Source: Gari tellinella (taxonomy: Eukaryota > Mollusca > Bivalvia > Cardiida > Psammobiidae). Taken from it: a stretch of DNA of 64,000 nucleotides. This document shows positions 33,665 through 46,235 of the stretch, piece after piece; the first letter of the stretch is position 1, and each line of letters opens with the position of its first letter. Location of the stretch: the NCBI GenBank assembly GCA_922989275.2, contig OV277869.1, forward strand, positions 19,850,189-19,914,188, in the 5' to 3' direction. The translations under genes and the position numbers were made by a program. The notes below the pieces were generated by a model. The model did not search any database. It was not told the DNA's origin and was given only the letters and a program-made list of their open reading frames with translations.

Positions 33665-33845
33665 ACTATACCTTATATTTGATAGTGTGGTTAGTAAATC
33701 CCATTGAAAAAAACATTGAATGTGAGTATGTCAGGTCCTATCTAGACAACTTGGGATAACTATGCATACTTTTCTCATGCTTTACAGTTACATACCCATG
33801 CCTAGTGAGAAAAGTGGGGGGTTAAATGAATGGACTGGGGTAATG
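33665..33845 (+). repeat. Family D repeat, diverged partial copy
   Basis: Shares GTTAGTAAATCCCATTGAAA and GTGAGTATGTCAGG with family D but the 3' half is substituted. Confidence 0.6.
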
Positions 33846-33938
33846 CCTTGAAAACAAGACGAAACTAAAGCAGGAAGCTCCTGAAGCAAATTGATCCATC
33901 TGTTCTGGAACTATTGTTCCCGATAAGGGGGGTATTTC

Positions 33939-35283
33939 AACAAGGGCCACCATGGCCCTAAATCGCTCACCTGATATACCTTGTAAAAATTGACCTATAG
34001 TGACCTAGATTATGATTGGACATGACCTACAATCAACCTTTAGAGTGTTAATAAGATTTTTCCATGATTAAGCCAAGTGACCTAGTTTGTGACCAGACAC
34101 AATCCACATTTGATTATAACCTAGAATTTATGTAGTCAAACATTCTGACAATATTTCATGCAGATCTCGATTTGTAGCCTCCAGAGGGTTAACACTAATG
34201 TTTTTATTTGACATATTGACCTAGTTTTTTACCCTAAATTAACCATATTCGAACTTGAACTTAATATCAATTAGGCAAACATTTTGAAAAAGTTGCATTA
34301 AAATCCAATGATATGTGTAGCCTCTAGAGTGTTAACAAGGTTGTTCTTTTATTTGACCAAGTGACCTAGTTTTTGACCGGACATGACCAACATTCAAACT
34401 TGACCTAGATATCAATGAGATAAACATTTTACCAAGTTTCATTAAGATCTAATAAGATTGAAAGCCTCTACAGTGTTATTAAGGTTTTCCTATAATTTGA
34501 CCTATTGACCCTTGTTTTTACCCGACTTAACCAATATTCGAAATTGACCATGATATAAATAAAGCAATTGCATTAAAATCTAATAAGATATGTAGGCTCT
34601 ATAAGGTTAATAACGTTTTTCTATGATTTGACCTAGTGACCTAGTTTTGACCGGACATGACCCACAATCCAAACTTGACGTTGATATCAATGAGGCAATC
34701 ATTTAGACCAAGTTTCATAAAGATCCAATGAGATTTGTAGCATCTAGAGTGATAACAAGGTTTTCTGTGATTTGACCTAGTAACGTAGTTTTTGACCGAC
34801 ATGACCGATATTCGAATTTGACCTAGATTTCTTCAAGACTAACATTGTTATCAAGTGTCATGAAGATTGGATGAAATTTGTAGCCGCTAGAGTAAAAAAA
34901 AGTAAAGTAAAATACCAGTTAAAGTCTACTTTCAGTCCGAATGACCGCTCAGCCGACTGTACATCTACCCTCTGATCATTGAGCCATCTTGTCAACACTA
35001 TTGAGTGTTAACGAACCATTTGTAAACGGACGGACAGACGGACATTCTTACATTTCAGGTTTTTGTGACTTTCCCGTTGTAAAAAAGGTGTGAAAAGCCA
35101 CATAAGGAAGCCACATAAGCCAAATAAAGCCACATAAACTCAACATGGACTTACGTAATGAAAACGTCACCTAGTCCCATATACCCAAAATGTTAGCACG
35201 GACGGACGGACAGACGACGGACACCGGACATCAAGCGATCCTAAAAGCTCACCTTGGCACTTCGTGCCAGGTGAGCTAAAACT
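33939..35283 (-). mobile_element. Helentron-like element, minus strand
   Basis: Read on the minus strand: 5' TTAGCTCACCTGGCACGAAG with GTGCCAAGGTGAGC hairpin, GTCC/GTCT microsatellites (35170-35215, 35025-35045), six or so core repeats of about 140 bp containing GACCTAGTTTTTGACC (34000-34880), CAGGTGAGC near the end, hairpin GGGCCATGGTGGCCC and terminus TTGTT at 33939. A SINE tail has landed inside at 34927-35020. Confidence 0.75.
34927..35020 (-). mobile_element. 3' tail of the same SINE family
   Basis: Contains CTTTCAGTCCGAATGACCGC and CTGATCATTGAGCCATCTTG, the reverse complement of 7435-7495 with few changes. The tRNA-like head is missing. It lies inside the Helentron-like element at 33939-35283. 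Confidence 0.7.
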
Positions 35284-35313
35284 AAAACATTTATGTGGAT
35301 TGTCTGTATTTAT

Positions 35314-35378
35314 CCAATAGTGTGACTACTCAGTAGAATCGTCTCTTTGAGAGGATTCCAATGAGTAGTGGTACCATA
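35314..35378. repeat. Family C palindrome, second copy inverted
   Basis: CAATAGTGTGACTACTCAGT against AATGAGTAGTGGTACCATAA; followed by GTGCTAAAATGAGTGAGAAA, the complement of the flank at 18610. Confidence 0.8.
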
Positions 35379-35629
35379 AGATTTGGTGCTAAAATGAGTG
35401 AGAAAACGTCGGATTTGTTCAGTTTACTCCCATTTACATGTTTCTTGAGCCCTGGCCTATCTACACTGTTTGCATTCCAATGTTTTCGCTTCAATAGAAC
35501 TATAGGTTGAAGGCAATTATGTGATTAATTTCATTCAACAACCGGGTGCCACCTGTCTCAAACCTTACGCACGCGCGTTCATTTTAATATTTGCTAAACA
35601 CAATTTTTACTGTAGCTACATGTACATTG

Positions 35630-35754
35630 GAGAACACGTTATTCTTTTCCCAATAAACGCGATTACGCTAAACTTACTATTTCCATTGTAAACAGTTTAG
35701 AGACAGATAAGACGCCGGATAGCCCCGGCGTCTGACCAGGCTCCCAACTGTTTG
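35630..35754. repeat. Family B fold-back with its conserved leader
   Basis: The leader ATTGGAGAACACGTTATTC, then CCAATAAACGCGATTACGCT, precedes the fold-back AACAGTTTAGAGACAGATAA against GACCAGGCTCCCAACTGTTT, with inner GCCGGATAGCCCCGGC. The leader recurs near many family B copies. Confidence 0.85.
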
Positions 35755-35764
35755 CCACTCGTAT

Positions 35765-36494
35765 AACAAGATGGGGCATATTTCGCTCAACTTAGAATAG
35801 CTGACAAAGTGGAGATAATGATTTATGTCCAGGACGGGGTCATCTTTTACCCGAGGGGCATAATTTTTACAATATTGATAGAGGACCTGTAGATGATGCT
35901 ATGTGTCAAATATCTGAGATCATGGTAGTAAGGTTTTAGGCAAGAAGAGTTTTGTAAGTTTCCATTGAAAAATAACTATTTCTAGCTCCTGTGACCTAGA
36001 TATGCAACAGACCAGAACCATTTCGAAAAAAACACGTCAAGGATATTTAGAAGCGTCACCATACCGAATATCAAAGCTCTGGCCATATTCGTTTAAGAGG
36101 AGAAGTCGTTTGAAAATTTCACTATATAACTCTATATAAAACTGTGACCCCAACCCCGTCCCGGAGTGGGACCAATTTTGATAGAGGATCTGTAGATGAT
36201 GCTATGTGCCAAATATTTTAGCTCTGGCCCTTGCAGTTTTTGACAAGAAGATTATTTTAAGATTTCTATATTTGTCCACTTTGGTTGCCGTGGCAACCAG
36301 AGTTCTGCATTGTTTTTAATTATTTGAACAAATTTGAAAGAGCTAGACCCAAGGAACATTTCTGTAAAGTTAGGTTGAATTCTGTCAAACGGTATAGGAG
36401 GAGATGTCACTTGAAGCAATTGTTAACGACGACGGACGACGGATACAGAGCCACCCCAATAGCTCACCTTGAGCATTTGGCTCAGTCGAGCTAA
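35765..36494 (-). mobile_element. Helentron-like element, minus strand, short
   Basis: Minus strand: 5' TTAGCTCGACTGAGCCAAAT with GCTCAAGGTGAGCT, CCGTCGTCCGTCGTCGTTAA, two core units of about 310 bp sharing TGATAGAGGA(C/T)CTGTAGATG, then GTTGAGCGAAAT and terminus ATCTTGTT at 35765. Same plan as its neighbour at 33939. Confidence 0.7.
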
Positions 36495-36759
36495 AATGTA
36501 TAGTCAGAATTGTCAAAAAGTTTAAACGGGAAAGAATAACATTTTTCCGCTGTACCAAACGATAAGTAGCAAAACCCTTTACAGTAACACCCCTATATTA
36601 AGACTAATGAACAGAAAGAAGGCTAATGGATTGTTTGAAGGACCGGTGACAACTTACAACAAGGTGAAAGTAAACAAAGAGATCTTTCTGTTTTACAGTC
36701 CCCTGGATTACACTTACAACAAACAGTGCAGTCCTTGCTCAGAAGGTTCACAAACTATA

Positions 36760-36887
36760 CAGTGGAGAAGATGTAATTCTGACCCATTAAAATTGTTTAT
36801 AAATTTACGTTATACATGTATATGTACAAACAGTTTGGAGTCAAATCAGACGATGAGTAACCCGGCATCTGATCAGGCTTAAAACAA
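36760..36887. repeat. Family B fold-back with leader
   Basis: ACAGTGGAGAAGATGTAATT leads to AACAGTTTGGAGTCAAATCA then GACG, against CATCTGATCAGGCTTAAAAC. Confidence 0.7.
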
Positions 36888-36949
36888 CTCTTAAACTTTT
36901 TCAAAGATCGCTATGCACAAACTGGTTCAGCGAAAAAGAGTGAAATGTG

Positions 36950-39830
36950 GTTTGTGACAAGTACCATACATGCTCAGTTTATTGGAAGGTTATCTGACCC
37001 AGACATTGAACAAACATTGAAAACATTACAGGAAAGGATAATCATGATGTAGACAGTTGTATTTGTCATAGATGAAGTAGCTTCTCCTTTGTTTAAGCGG
37101 ATTTAAAATATGAGGATTGCTCAAAAAGTAATATGTATGACTCGGATGAAGGAAAATCAAACAGTAAATGGTACAATGAACGTTGCACAGAGATAAGTAA
37201 CATTTTCTCAAGGGCTTTGAATGAATTCCGGTTAAACAAGAGTGATGAAACAGAAAAGCATTAGTCAGTGCTAGGTCAGATCATAAAACACAAATTAGAA
37301 AATGCAAATATGAATATGACAAAACACAAACTGACATCCTTTTGTCGGCAAGGAGCAAAAAAAGAAACGTTATTGGAAAATGCTAAAACAGTGTGTTCCG
37401 GTATTCGAGACCCGGATGTTCAACTCAATACTTTTGGAAACTATTTTAAAGCAATCAATAACCCGGGGAACCCGTTCTTTACACCAGACGAGGATTGTTG
37501 TTCATTTTATCGAAACATAAGAAAGCGGGGAACTTGAAATTATGTTTAAGGGTTTAAATGTTTGCATCTCAAAGAGGAGCTCATCAAGGTTATAAATCAA
37601 CTATTGTCAGATCCATCTGACGGACCAGACATGTACATTAATGAGTTTTTCAAAGCTGGCAAAAATTTCCGATAATCTGTGTTATTAGAGTTGTTCAATA
37701 AAGCATTCAACGAGTGATATTTCCCAGAAGAGTGGTCTGAGGGTTATGTTATAAATACCTCTGCACAAAAAGGTCCTTTAAATGATGCTGGAAACTATCG
37801 CAGGATTACACTTTTAAGTTCTCTTTGACAATTATTTACTAGGATTTTGAACAACTGGTTTACTAGCTGGGCAGAGAGCTATGGTGTATACATTGAAGCA
37901 CAATGAGGATATAGCGCAAACTTGGGAACTGTTGACAATATCTTTGTATTACATGGCTTAATTACACACTTCATCAATCGTAACGAAAAGTTCTTTGTGC
38001 ATTTGTCGACTTTACAAAAGCTTTCGACTATGTGGTTCGTGAGAATCTCTGGTATAACTTGGTTAGTATTGGATTAAGGAGAAAGATTTTTAACATTATA
38101 CACTCTATGTAAGAAAGTTTAAAGTCAAGAGTTAAGTGTCGTAATATGATAAGTGATGAACATCAATGTACTCTTGATGTAAGACAGGATTAATGTCTTT
38201 CTTCTTTTATATTTGCTATGTATTTGAACGATACTGAAGATACATTTACGAGAAATGGAATTGAAGGTCTAGATGTGGACATGTTCAAATTATTTCTTAT
38301 AATATATGCTGATGAGATACTTATATTTGCCAAGTTTAGTGATGAGTTTCAGAAAAGTCTTGATGCCATGCTTGAATATTGTAATAGATGGAAACGTGTG
38401 GTAAGTACGTCAAAAACAAAAAATATGATATTTAGGAAAGGAGTCGAATTCCAGGTGATTGAAGTTTTATATATGATGGAAAAATTATTGATATATTCAA
38501 TAGATTTTCCTACTTGGTAATTTCTTTCACACCCGGTAGATCTTTTTTGGAAGCCCGAACGACGCTTGCAGGACAGGTTCTTAAAGCAATTTTCAAAATG
38601 AATAAATACTTACACAAGTTTATTTCTATTTCAGTAAAACATAGAATTGAACTCTTTGATAAACTTGTGTTACCAAATTTGAATTATGGATCTGAGGTTT
38701 GGGGTTTCCATAGGGGTGATTATATTGAAAGAATTCATACACAGTTTTGAAAGAAACTTTTAGGAGTGAAGAAGTCGACACAAAAATGATTTTATTTATT
38801 GCGTACTCGGCAGGAAGAAACTTATTTGTGGAAGATATTTTAACATTATTAGATAATTGGTTCCAAATTTCTTAGTTCTAGTGATGCTAAATATGTTCGA
38901 AAAGTGTATGATATAATGTTAAAAGATGTGAATGAACAACCAACTAAAAAACCTGGGCATCGCTTCTGCGTGATCTGCTTTGTCAGTTGGGTTTTAATAA
39001 TGTTTGGTAAGCACAAGGCGTAGCTAACCAAAATGCATTTTTAGCAATAGTTAAGAGACAGATTCGTGATGTTTTTATGCAAGCCTGGGAAATTAGTTTA
39101 AACGAATCAAGTAGAGCACATTTTTACAATAGTTTCCGTAAGTTTGAATTTCAGCCATATCTGTTTGTTTGCAATATTATTTTTAGAATTGCACTCACTA
39201 AACTGAGAGTATTATCACATAGACTTGAAATTGAGATAGGTCGTTCGCATAGACCTCACCCATCACCGAGAAATGATCGGAAATGCTTGATTTGCAACAC
39301 TCTGGAGGACGAATATCATTTTGTTACGGATTGTGATTTGTACAAAAAGTTAAGAAAATGGTATATAAAGAAGTTCTTTTAGTGTAGACCCAATATGCGA
39401 ACTTTGTACTATTACTAAATTCAACAAACTTTGAAGAAGTGAAAAGGCTAGCTATGTTTGTTGAAAAGGCTTTTACTTTAGAATTAGCTTCGTACTCATG
39501 GCGAACGTTGTTGCATATTAACTTATGTTTAAATTACATCTGCTAACTTTTTGTGGAACTCAAGTCACAACTTGGTAGCATTTAATTTTAAACTCATTTA
39601 TTTTTTTATACAGCTTGTGTTATATGTAGGTCTAATGATTTAATCATATGTTTATAGCAACCTTCTCCATAAAATGTACATGTTTCAATAGTTATAGTTG
39701 GGTATTTTATTTATATGTTTGTTATATTGGTTAAACTGTAAATCTGTTGTATACACATGTAAACTGCCTCATGGGCCAATGGCCTAATGGTTTTGAATAA
39801 AAGAATCACGAGAATATATGTCTAATCGCG
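36950..39830 (+). pseudogene. Heavily decayed LINE ORF2 (reverse transcriptase)
   Basis: Fragments across frames follow a LINE: SNSKWYNERCTEISNIFSRA (37160), a GNYRRITLLSSL block (37790), CAFVDFTKAFDYVVRENLWY (38000; motif A intact), FLIIYADEILIFAKFSDEFQ (38300; motif C changed from ADD to ADE), RIELFDKLVLPNLNYGSEVW (38640) and CLICNTLEDEYHFVTDCDLY (39280). Numerous stops and frame changes. The 3' end near 39790 has GGGCCAATGGCCTAATGG and AATAAAAG. Related to but distinct from the copy at 57.7-59.8 kb. Confidence 0.8.
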
Positions 39831-39834
39831 ACAA

Positions 39835-40150
39835 CTCGAACTCGCTTAAGTCACACGTTCCCGTATTCGAAGATTAAAACTTTGAAATACATGTAATGTT
39901 CGACTTAAGCAAACTAGTACTGTCGAGTTTCAACTGAGGGTATCCTTATTGAGGTTAATTCGTTTGAAACGAGCTCATGTTAGATTCTCCATTGTAGGCA
40001 ATATACAGAGGAAACCTCTACACTGTTCATTAGCGCAAACTCTACCGCACCTATCGTCGCGAACCTCTCTGCTTTGGGCGAAACATAGGGGGGATTTGCA
40101 CAGATGGCTATTTGGAAAGTGATCATGGTATTTCATAATATTGTATTTTA
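39835..40150. other. Diffuse repeat; no gene
   Basis: CGACAACTCGAACTCGCTTA recalls the CGAACCTCGATA ends of MITEs (also near 40380 and 40740-40905). No coding signal. Confidence 0.45.
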
Positions 40151-40160
40151 GTGGACCATA

Positions 40161-40368
40161 TACAGTAAAATGTATTTCTTAAGCCCACTAAAAGAAGGCT
40201 AATTAGTTGTTAAATCGACAGGTGTCAGCTTAAAGCAAGGTCATAGTTAAACAGAAAACTCCTAAAAGAGCTTTCTGTTTTACTGTCACACTGCTTTAAG
40301 CAGTCACCTGTCTTAAACACCTACTAATTAACACCAATTAGTGGTCGTAAAAGAAAAGTTTTACTGTA
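40161..40368. mobile_element. MITE with a family A core
   Basis: Ends TACAGTAAAATG and AAGTTTTACTGTA; AGTGGTCGTAAAAGA near the right end as at 20422. Core GTTAAACAGAAAACTCC against GAGCTTTCTGTTTTACTG. Confidence 0.7.
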
Positions 40369-40947
40369 TGCTATACCGTCGAACCTCGATAAAATGATCT
40401 CGCTTAGTAAGTACAACTTGCAGGTATTTCTGCAGTTGATGTTTGACAAATGGAGCTCACGTTAGTCAAAGTTAACCTTTATTCAAAGTTATACGTGGCT
40501 AACGTGTACGGGTGCATGCGACGATAGCGAGCTTGAGTTATCAAATTATCGACATTTCGACTGTCTGTGGTTTTTGCTGATGACTATCAGAGATGGTTAA
40601 CGCCGTATTTAACCCATCTGTGTCTGGATATTATAATGAACTCTCTCTGTGTGCTTTCTAAAAGATTTCATTATAGATATACATGTACAATGGTTATCTA
40701 TATTTTATGACACGGCGGTGCTACAGTCAAACTTTAGTATCTCGAACTTATCCATTTTTCTACAGTTTGATTCAATATTTCAAACTCCATGAAGATGAGC
40801 ATATTTCGTTTTTCAAATTAAAAGTTGTCGTAACCACGTCTTAGCTTTGAAATACGAATATGTTCGACTAAAGCGAGTTCGATATATCGAAGTGTGACTG
40901 TATTTCATACAGTAGTTCATTTTATATGAAATTACCTTTTTTTCAAT

Positions 40948-41011
40948 ACAAGACGTTGACCCTGATGGTACACCGCAAATTGCAGTGTGTCATCAGGTTC
41001 TACACTGTTTG
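40948..41011. repeat. Family B fold-back
   Basis: AAGACGTTGACCCTGATG against CATCAGGTTCTACACTGTTT. Confidence 0.7.
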
Positions 41012-41167
41012 CTATTGTCTCCTTTTGAAAAGCATCAATGTATCAGTTTCATTAGTGGTCTGGAATTGTACATGTACTCTTATTCAGTAAAATGAGAAAA
41101 TTGTCAATACTTGTCAAACTCGTGTACAGCGGTTAAACAAAAGACAAAATAGTTATCTTTAATTCAT

Positions 41168-41250
41168 GTAGCAGCTTAAAAGCGGAACAAACGTAAACTC
41201 ACAAAGCTGAAAATTGAGCTTATCTGCTTTACTTTTCTTCTGCATTGAGG
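41168..41250. repeat. Family A fold-back, decayed
   Basis: GCTTAAAAGCGGAACAAACG on the left and CTGCTTTACTTTTCTTCTGC on the right; pairing is poor in the centre. Confidence 0.55.
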
Positions 41251-41312
41251 AACTATATACTGTTAAACATATCTAGATCATTAAAATAATGCTGCTTGAT
41301 TATATAAAAGAC

Positions 41313-41467
41313 GGATGACAGCTTAAAGTAAGGTGACAGTAAAACAGAAAGCTTTTTTAGGAGCTTTCTGTTTTACTGTCACATTTGTTTAAGCAGTCAT
41401 CTGCCTTAAACACCTAATACATGTAATTAACATAATTTAGTGGTCGTAATGTAGATTTTTTACTGTA
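41313..41467. mobile_element. MITE with a family A core, left end unclear
   Basis: GACAGTAAAACAGAAAGCTT against AGCTTTCTGTTTTACTGTC is a perfect 20-bp stem; right end TTTAGTGGTCGTAA and TTTTTTACTGTA. Confidence 0.7.
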
Positions 41468-42009
41468 CATTAAGAAAGTTAAACAGGTATTCAAGAGTTT
41501 TACAGTCATTCTTCTTTCCATACAACCCTGTAATACACGTGTATGTGTGGACAAAATATTAGAGATGGGGTAATTGTTATCAGATAACCCACACTCACCA
41601 ATATGTAATTATCTGATTAAATCCATTCGCCGATATGAACATACATTGGGTAACATGTGTTTAACCCACTTGCTTCTGCATACAGTGGAGAAGACGCTAT
41701 TCTTTGCCGTTTAAACGCAAACGGAACGCATTGCAATAAAATGTAGAACATTACAACTTTATTTCTTTCACGCTTGTAAACAGGTGTTCTCAAAGAAGCG
41801 CATTTCAAATATAACAACTGCTAATAATAATTTAATGTTTAATTGCAGATCATTATACTTCTATTATTTAAACAATTTAAATGCTCGTTTATTACGCTAA
41901 ATTAAAAGTATATTTAATACTTAGGGTTAACAACAACCATAAGTAATTGATAAACATTATCCTTTTAATTTAGTTCGGTAATAAAATTGGGGCGTAGGGG
42001 TGGGTGGGG

Positions 42010-42112
42010 TTGACGAAAATGTGCGGGTAGCGATACCTGGAAACGTCCAGGGTTAAATCACCCTGGGTAGCGAACTGACAGGCACGAACGCAACAGGGTA
42101 GCGAAAAGTCCT
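42010..42112 (-). repeat. Cluster of GGGTAGCGA words
   Basis: GGGTAGCGATACC, GGGTAGCGAACTG and GGGTAGCGAAAAG with AACGTCCAGGG between, the reverse complement of the TTTCGCTACCC words at 16536. Confidence 0.7.
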
Positions 42113-42227
42113 AAAGCCTGCAAACCTAATGTGGACCTAGTTCAGACGGCTTCCACAATTAAGAGTCCTCTAGTAAGCGTCTGCACAGTTTGTATAGTTT
42201 TTATTTCATTACAATAGTAGTCCTGTG

Positions 42228-42293
42228 CAAACAGTGTGGACCAAGGCAAGAGGCTTCCACAAGAACCATCTGATCGGGGTATACGCTGTTTGT
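42228..42293. repeat. Family B fold-back, GAGGGCTCC subtype
   Basis: CAAACAGTGTGGACCAAGGC then AAGAGG against CCATCTGATCGGGGTATACG then CTGTTTG. Confidence 0.75.
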
Positions 42294-42669
42294 CATTTCG
42301 CATTAGTAGACCACAAATATAAAATGTACACACACAAAATTGACAACAATTACTGCAAACTTCAGACTATAAAAACTCTTTATTTGAATCCTGTGAAATA
42401 TTTTACAACATGTTTAATGTGTAACTTGCATTTAGGGTAAAACCTCCTGTAATCAGGGACCTATTTCAATCAGATTGGACTCACGCGTCACTATTACAAA
42501 TGACTAATGTGTTTATCTTCCTGAATGTATTTCACGCGTCTGTCATTTGAGAGCAATTTAAAAGGTTTAAAATTGACAAACTATTTCGAACCCTTTCGGT
42601 GCCATTGACAACTATAGGTAGCTTTGCGTCACGTGGCATCTGATCAGGATCTAAACTAGTTTGTTTTGT

Positions 42670-42865
42670 TTGTCATACAGTGGAGAGAACCCGTTATTCT
42701 CTCTCGTTTAAATGCTAACGAAACGCAAACGCAATACACTAAAATGTAGAAAACCCCATTTTATTTTTAATTTCTATGTATTTATTTAGATCTGAGTGGT
42801 AAACAGTTTGGAGTCTGGTCAGACGCCGGGTAACCTGACACCTGATCTGGTGCCAAACTGTTTGC
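42670..42865. repeat. Family B fold-back with leader
   Basis: Leader ACAGTGGAGAGAACCCGTTA and CTCGTTTAAATGCTAACG; fold-back AACAGTTTGGAGTCTGGTCA against ACCTGATCTGGTGCCAAACT then GTTTG. Confidence 0.8.
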
Positions 42866-43565
42866 AATTTAAAAAACAGTTCGGGCAGTCTTTTCACTGA
42901 ACAATCTTAACCTTGAAACGCATGAATTCATGAAGTGAATTCGAACAATAGATAGTATTTAGTGTAATTTGCAATATCGTGCTTCGCTTTTGATTAAAAT
43001 CAGTAAAATGAAGACGTTTTTATGCTTGATTGTTTTAGCTGTGAGCAAGAATTAGTTTCACACATGTGATTTGTTTACATTCATTTTTACTACAGCCTGC
43101 TAAAACGACGTTATTCTTTCCCAATAAATGCTTGTAAGCTAAAACATTTGCATTGCAAACACTATGGAACCAGATAAGACGCAGTATAATAAAATTTTCA
43201 CTGCAGTAGGTAACTAAAGTCTACTTTGGCTATTATGTGCAGTTTATAAGATGTTATTCTTTCCCAATAAACCCGTTTTTGCTAAACCCCCCTTATGTCC
43301 ACTGCAAAGAGATTGGAGATATATGTGTTAAAAGCAAACATCAATGATTTATTTAAAATGGACCTTTTGACTTAATTTGAAACACATTTTGTCCATTTCA
43401 AATTCCAGGGTCAAATTAATTAATCCATTACTCAATAAATACACCATTTAACGCCCCTTAATATTTTCACGAAATGCTTGGTGATATTTTACACTGTAAA
43501 ATAGACCCCATCTAGGAAGTTCAGAACATAAAATACTGACATGTCCATTATCTTTCCAGATTGTA

Positions 43566-43640
43566 GATTGAATCAGATTGGATGTGAAGCAGAATATGTT
43601 CAATGAGTATTCTGCATACGTTCAACCTACTCTAAATGAT
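43566..43640. repeat. Family A fold-back, decayed
   Basis: GTGAAGCAGAATATG against AGTATTCTGCATACGTTCAA then CCTACTCTAAA. Confidence 0.55.
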
Positions 43641-43699
43641 CACCTGTCTTCAAAACTAGAAACAGGGTATGGGGTAAACGTTAAGCTCAACATTTTCAG

Positions 43700-44700
43700 C
43701 CACATAATGGGTCTTCAAATGAAACAAACTCAAGATAGAGTAACATGGACACAATCATTTCGAAATTTCTCCGCATTTGTTCGAACAAAAGACACCAGAC
43801 AACATTCATAAAATCGTAAAATGAAATACCTTGTCCAACCATTGTCGAGATTTTATTCCAATTTTCTGTAAGCACGTTAACTTCCTTGACAATGAATTAT
43901 CGGCGCTAGTAAGTAGCATTAACTACAACTGCAGTGAACTGTAACATGGTGATCATACAAAGTAAATACGTTTACATCGACTTTTACTCTCCCTGGATTC
44001 AGAATTGGTATATATTGATCTCCGTAAATAAATTCCAACTTAAAGCAAACATTGATGGAAATTACCTTCCATATGCATCGTAAACTGCCAATTTTATCAC
44101 CACGTAAGCCCCTCTCAAACTTATCAATGCGTTATACCTAAGTTCGCATACACAGCGCATAAAACCATTATCCAGCGAAAGTGCGACTTCGTTAGTATTT
44201 TGCAAACAGTCTGGGTCCAGATCAGACGCCGGGTAACTCGGCGTCTGATCTTGATCCGAACTGATTGACTCTCATGTAAGTACATTTAAAAAGTATCAAT
44301 GTGTAAGGTTTTGCAGACGACAATTTTCCTAGTAGACGGCGTTTAATGTAGTTGAAGGGTTTAACACTTTAAGAGCATACAAGTCCAGTGTGTACACAGA
44401 GATAGGAAGTAGACTGGCACAAGAGCTTCTACAAAACTGCACCTACATGCGTTTAGAACTGCTTTTACCCGGGTTTGTTCGAGTCTCTTCTAGTTCTATT
44501 TTGTATACATGCATACGCGTTTTCATCTGAAACAAATCTTACCCCGTAGTCAGGGCTTCAGTGTACAACTTTTTCCTAAGCAGAAGACGTTTTGGTCTCC
44601 ACGTTGTGATCAAATAATCATTGGGGTCTAACAGGCGAAACAAACGTAGCGTTTATCACATATCTAAATGTCTTTAGATTGCTTTGTGTATAAATCTTTA
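43700..44700. other. No gene seen
   Basis: Apart from the family B copy at 44203, nothing recognisable. GCCCCTCTCAAACTTATCAA at 44108 faintly echoes the ends of the inverted-repeat element at 44731. Confidence 0.5.
44203..44268. repeat. Family B fold-back
   Basis: GCAAACAGTCTGGGTCCAGA then TCAGACGCCGGGT against CTCGGCGTCTGATCTTGATC then CGAACTGATT. Confidence 0.85.
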
Positions 44701-45086
44701 TCTCTGACCCTGTCCTGTGTCACTAGTTTGGTCTCCCTACTTACTAGACATTTTTCGCTGCCGCTGATTGCGAGTAGCGAGGCGCGGTACGCGACTAGTT
44801 TGAGAGGGGTTTCTCAATAAATTCGGACCTAACTATTTTTCAATTGAATTATCATCTTTTTTTGTCGTCTGCCTTTTTTCTAATAACAAGTGGATTGCTT
44901 TCATCACTTATGCACTAATATAAAGTTTTGTCACGTATACTGAACATCAAATGTGATCTAGTCTTCGTGATTTGGTGGGATGTGTATATACGGTTTAACC
45001 CCTTACTCCATAACATGTTGCTAGTATTGAATATAGATGGCCCCTTGTAGTAGGTTGGAAGTAAAGCAGAATGCGCCTAATGTTAG

Positions 45087-45790
45087 AATTGTTCAGTTTA
45101 CTCCCTCTTATCTGGAGCCCTGAAACTGTAGCCAGGCTGGTCTATGAACAATTATAGTTTTAACAGATATGAATTGTGGGTGTAAAATTAAGAGACACAG
45201 ACTGAATTTACTACTGAGCTGATGGCATCATGCTTCTATTTTAAGATATGACATCAGGTGTATTTTTATAGATAGATAGTGGTAGCTAGGTGTTTTGTTA
45301 TGGTTTACTACTAATTTATTTTAATTTGTAACTATTTGTACAAATTTACCATACATTGATAGCAATATAATAAATGGCCTCAAGTGAGTTAAACACAATT
45401 GTGTTGTTTCATCATTTATTTACAAGAGTGAGATGGTAGAGATGTACAGCAGACTGCTGTTTCATACTACAGTGTCTGAGTAGTTTTGTTTCAAGAAACT
45501 CCATGAATGAAGTTTGATATATAGAACAATAGTTTAATCTGAGGATCTCCTACAAGTAGCTAGGATATGGGTTAAATTATTGTTTTGCATTTCTGTACAT
45601 AATAGCTTTTTAGTCAGAGTTATGCTATATCCGTCAATGTGTATTTTTTGCTTTTCAATCCAAGATATTACAATTCTTTGAACCCCCCCCCCCCCCCACG
45701 ATATCATACAATTTTGTACACCCATCTACAGCATGTTCCACCACCCATTCCGCTGTATATCTTTTTTTAAAGATATTTCTTGCTTCAACG
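45087..45790 (+). repeat. Dispersed repeat E, uninterrupted copy
   Basis: Shares GCTGGTCTATG, GATATGAATTGTG, AATAGACACG-like blocks, CAAGAAACTCCA(T/C)GAATGAAG and TTACAATTCTTTGAA with 48600-48760 plus 50555-50870, where the same sequence is split by a Helentron-like element. It supplies that element's empty site near 45246. Confidence 0.75.
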
Positions 45791-46039
45791 GGTTTTCTTC
45801 ACCAAACTATCAAATATAAAGCGCGGGCCTCACATGTAACGCCTGACTGATTCAAGGTAATACAGGTATGGATAACAATCATTATTTGAGCAAGGAAACC
45901 GTCCAAGTAGGGTTTATCACCGAAAGTAAGTCAGGAAATGTCTTTAAGCTATATCTTCTAAAAAGAATATTTTTATGATACATATTCCTATATACACTGC
46001 ATAAATTGAAACTATTTTCTTCAGTGGAGGAATAAATGT

Positions 46040-46235
46040 ATATATATTTGATAGTTTGGATAGTAAAACCCGTTGGAAAAACTGTTGAGTGTGAGTATGC
46101 AGGGCCTCTCTAGACAACTTGAGATTAGTGTCATTGGCTGGGCACACTTTGCCACTGCTTCACCGTTACTTTCACGCCTATCGAGCACAAAGGCGGGAGG
46201 AGGGTTAGTCCATCAAATGACTGAGGAAATGTTTT
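46040..46235 (+). repeat. Family D repeat, diverged partial copy
   Basis: Contains GTTGAGTGTGAGTATG, AGGGCCTCTCTAGACAACTT and a GGAAATG end, as in family D. Lies between the arms of the inverted-repeat element at 44731-46521. Confidence 0.65.
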
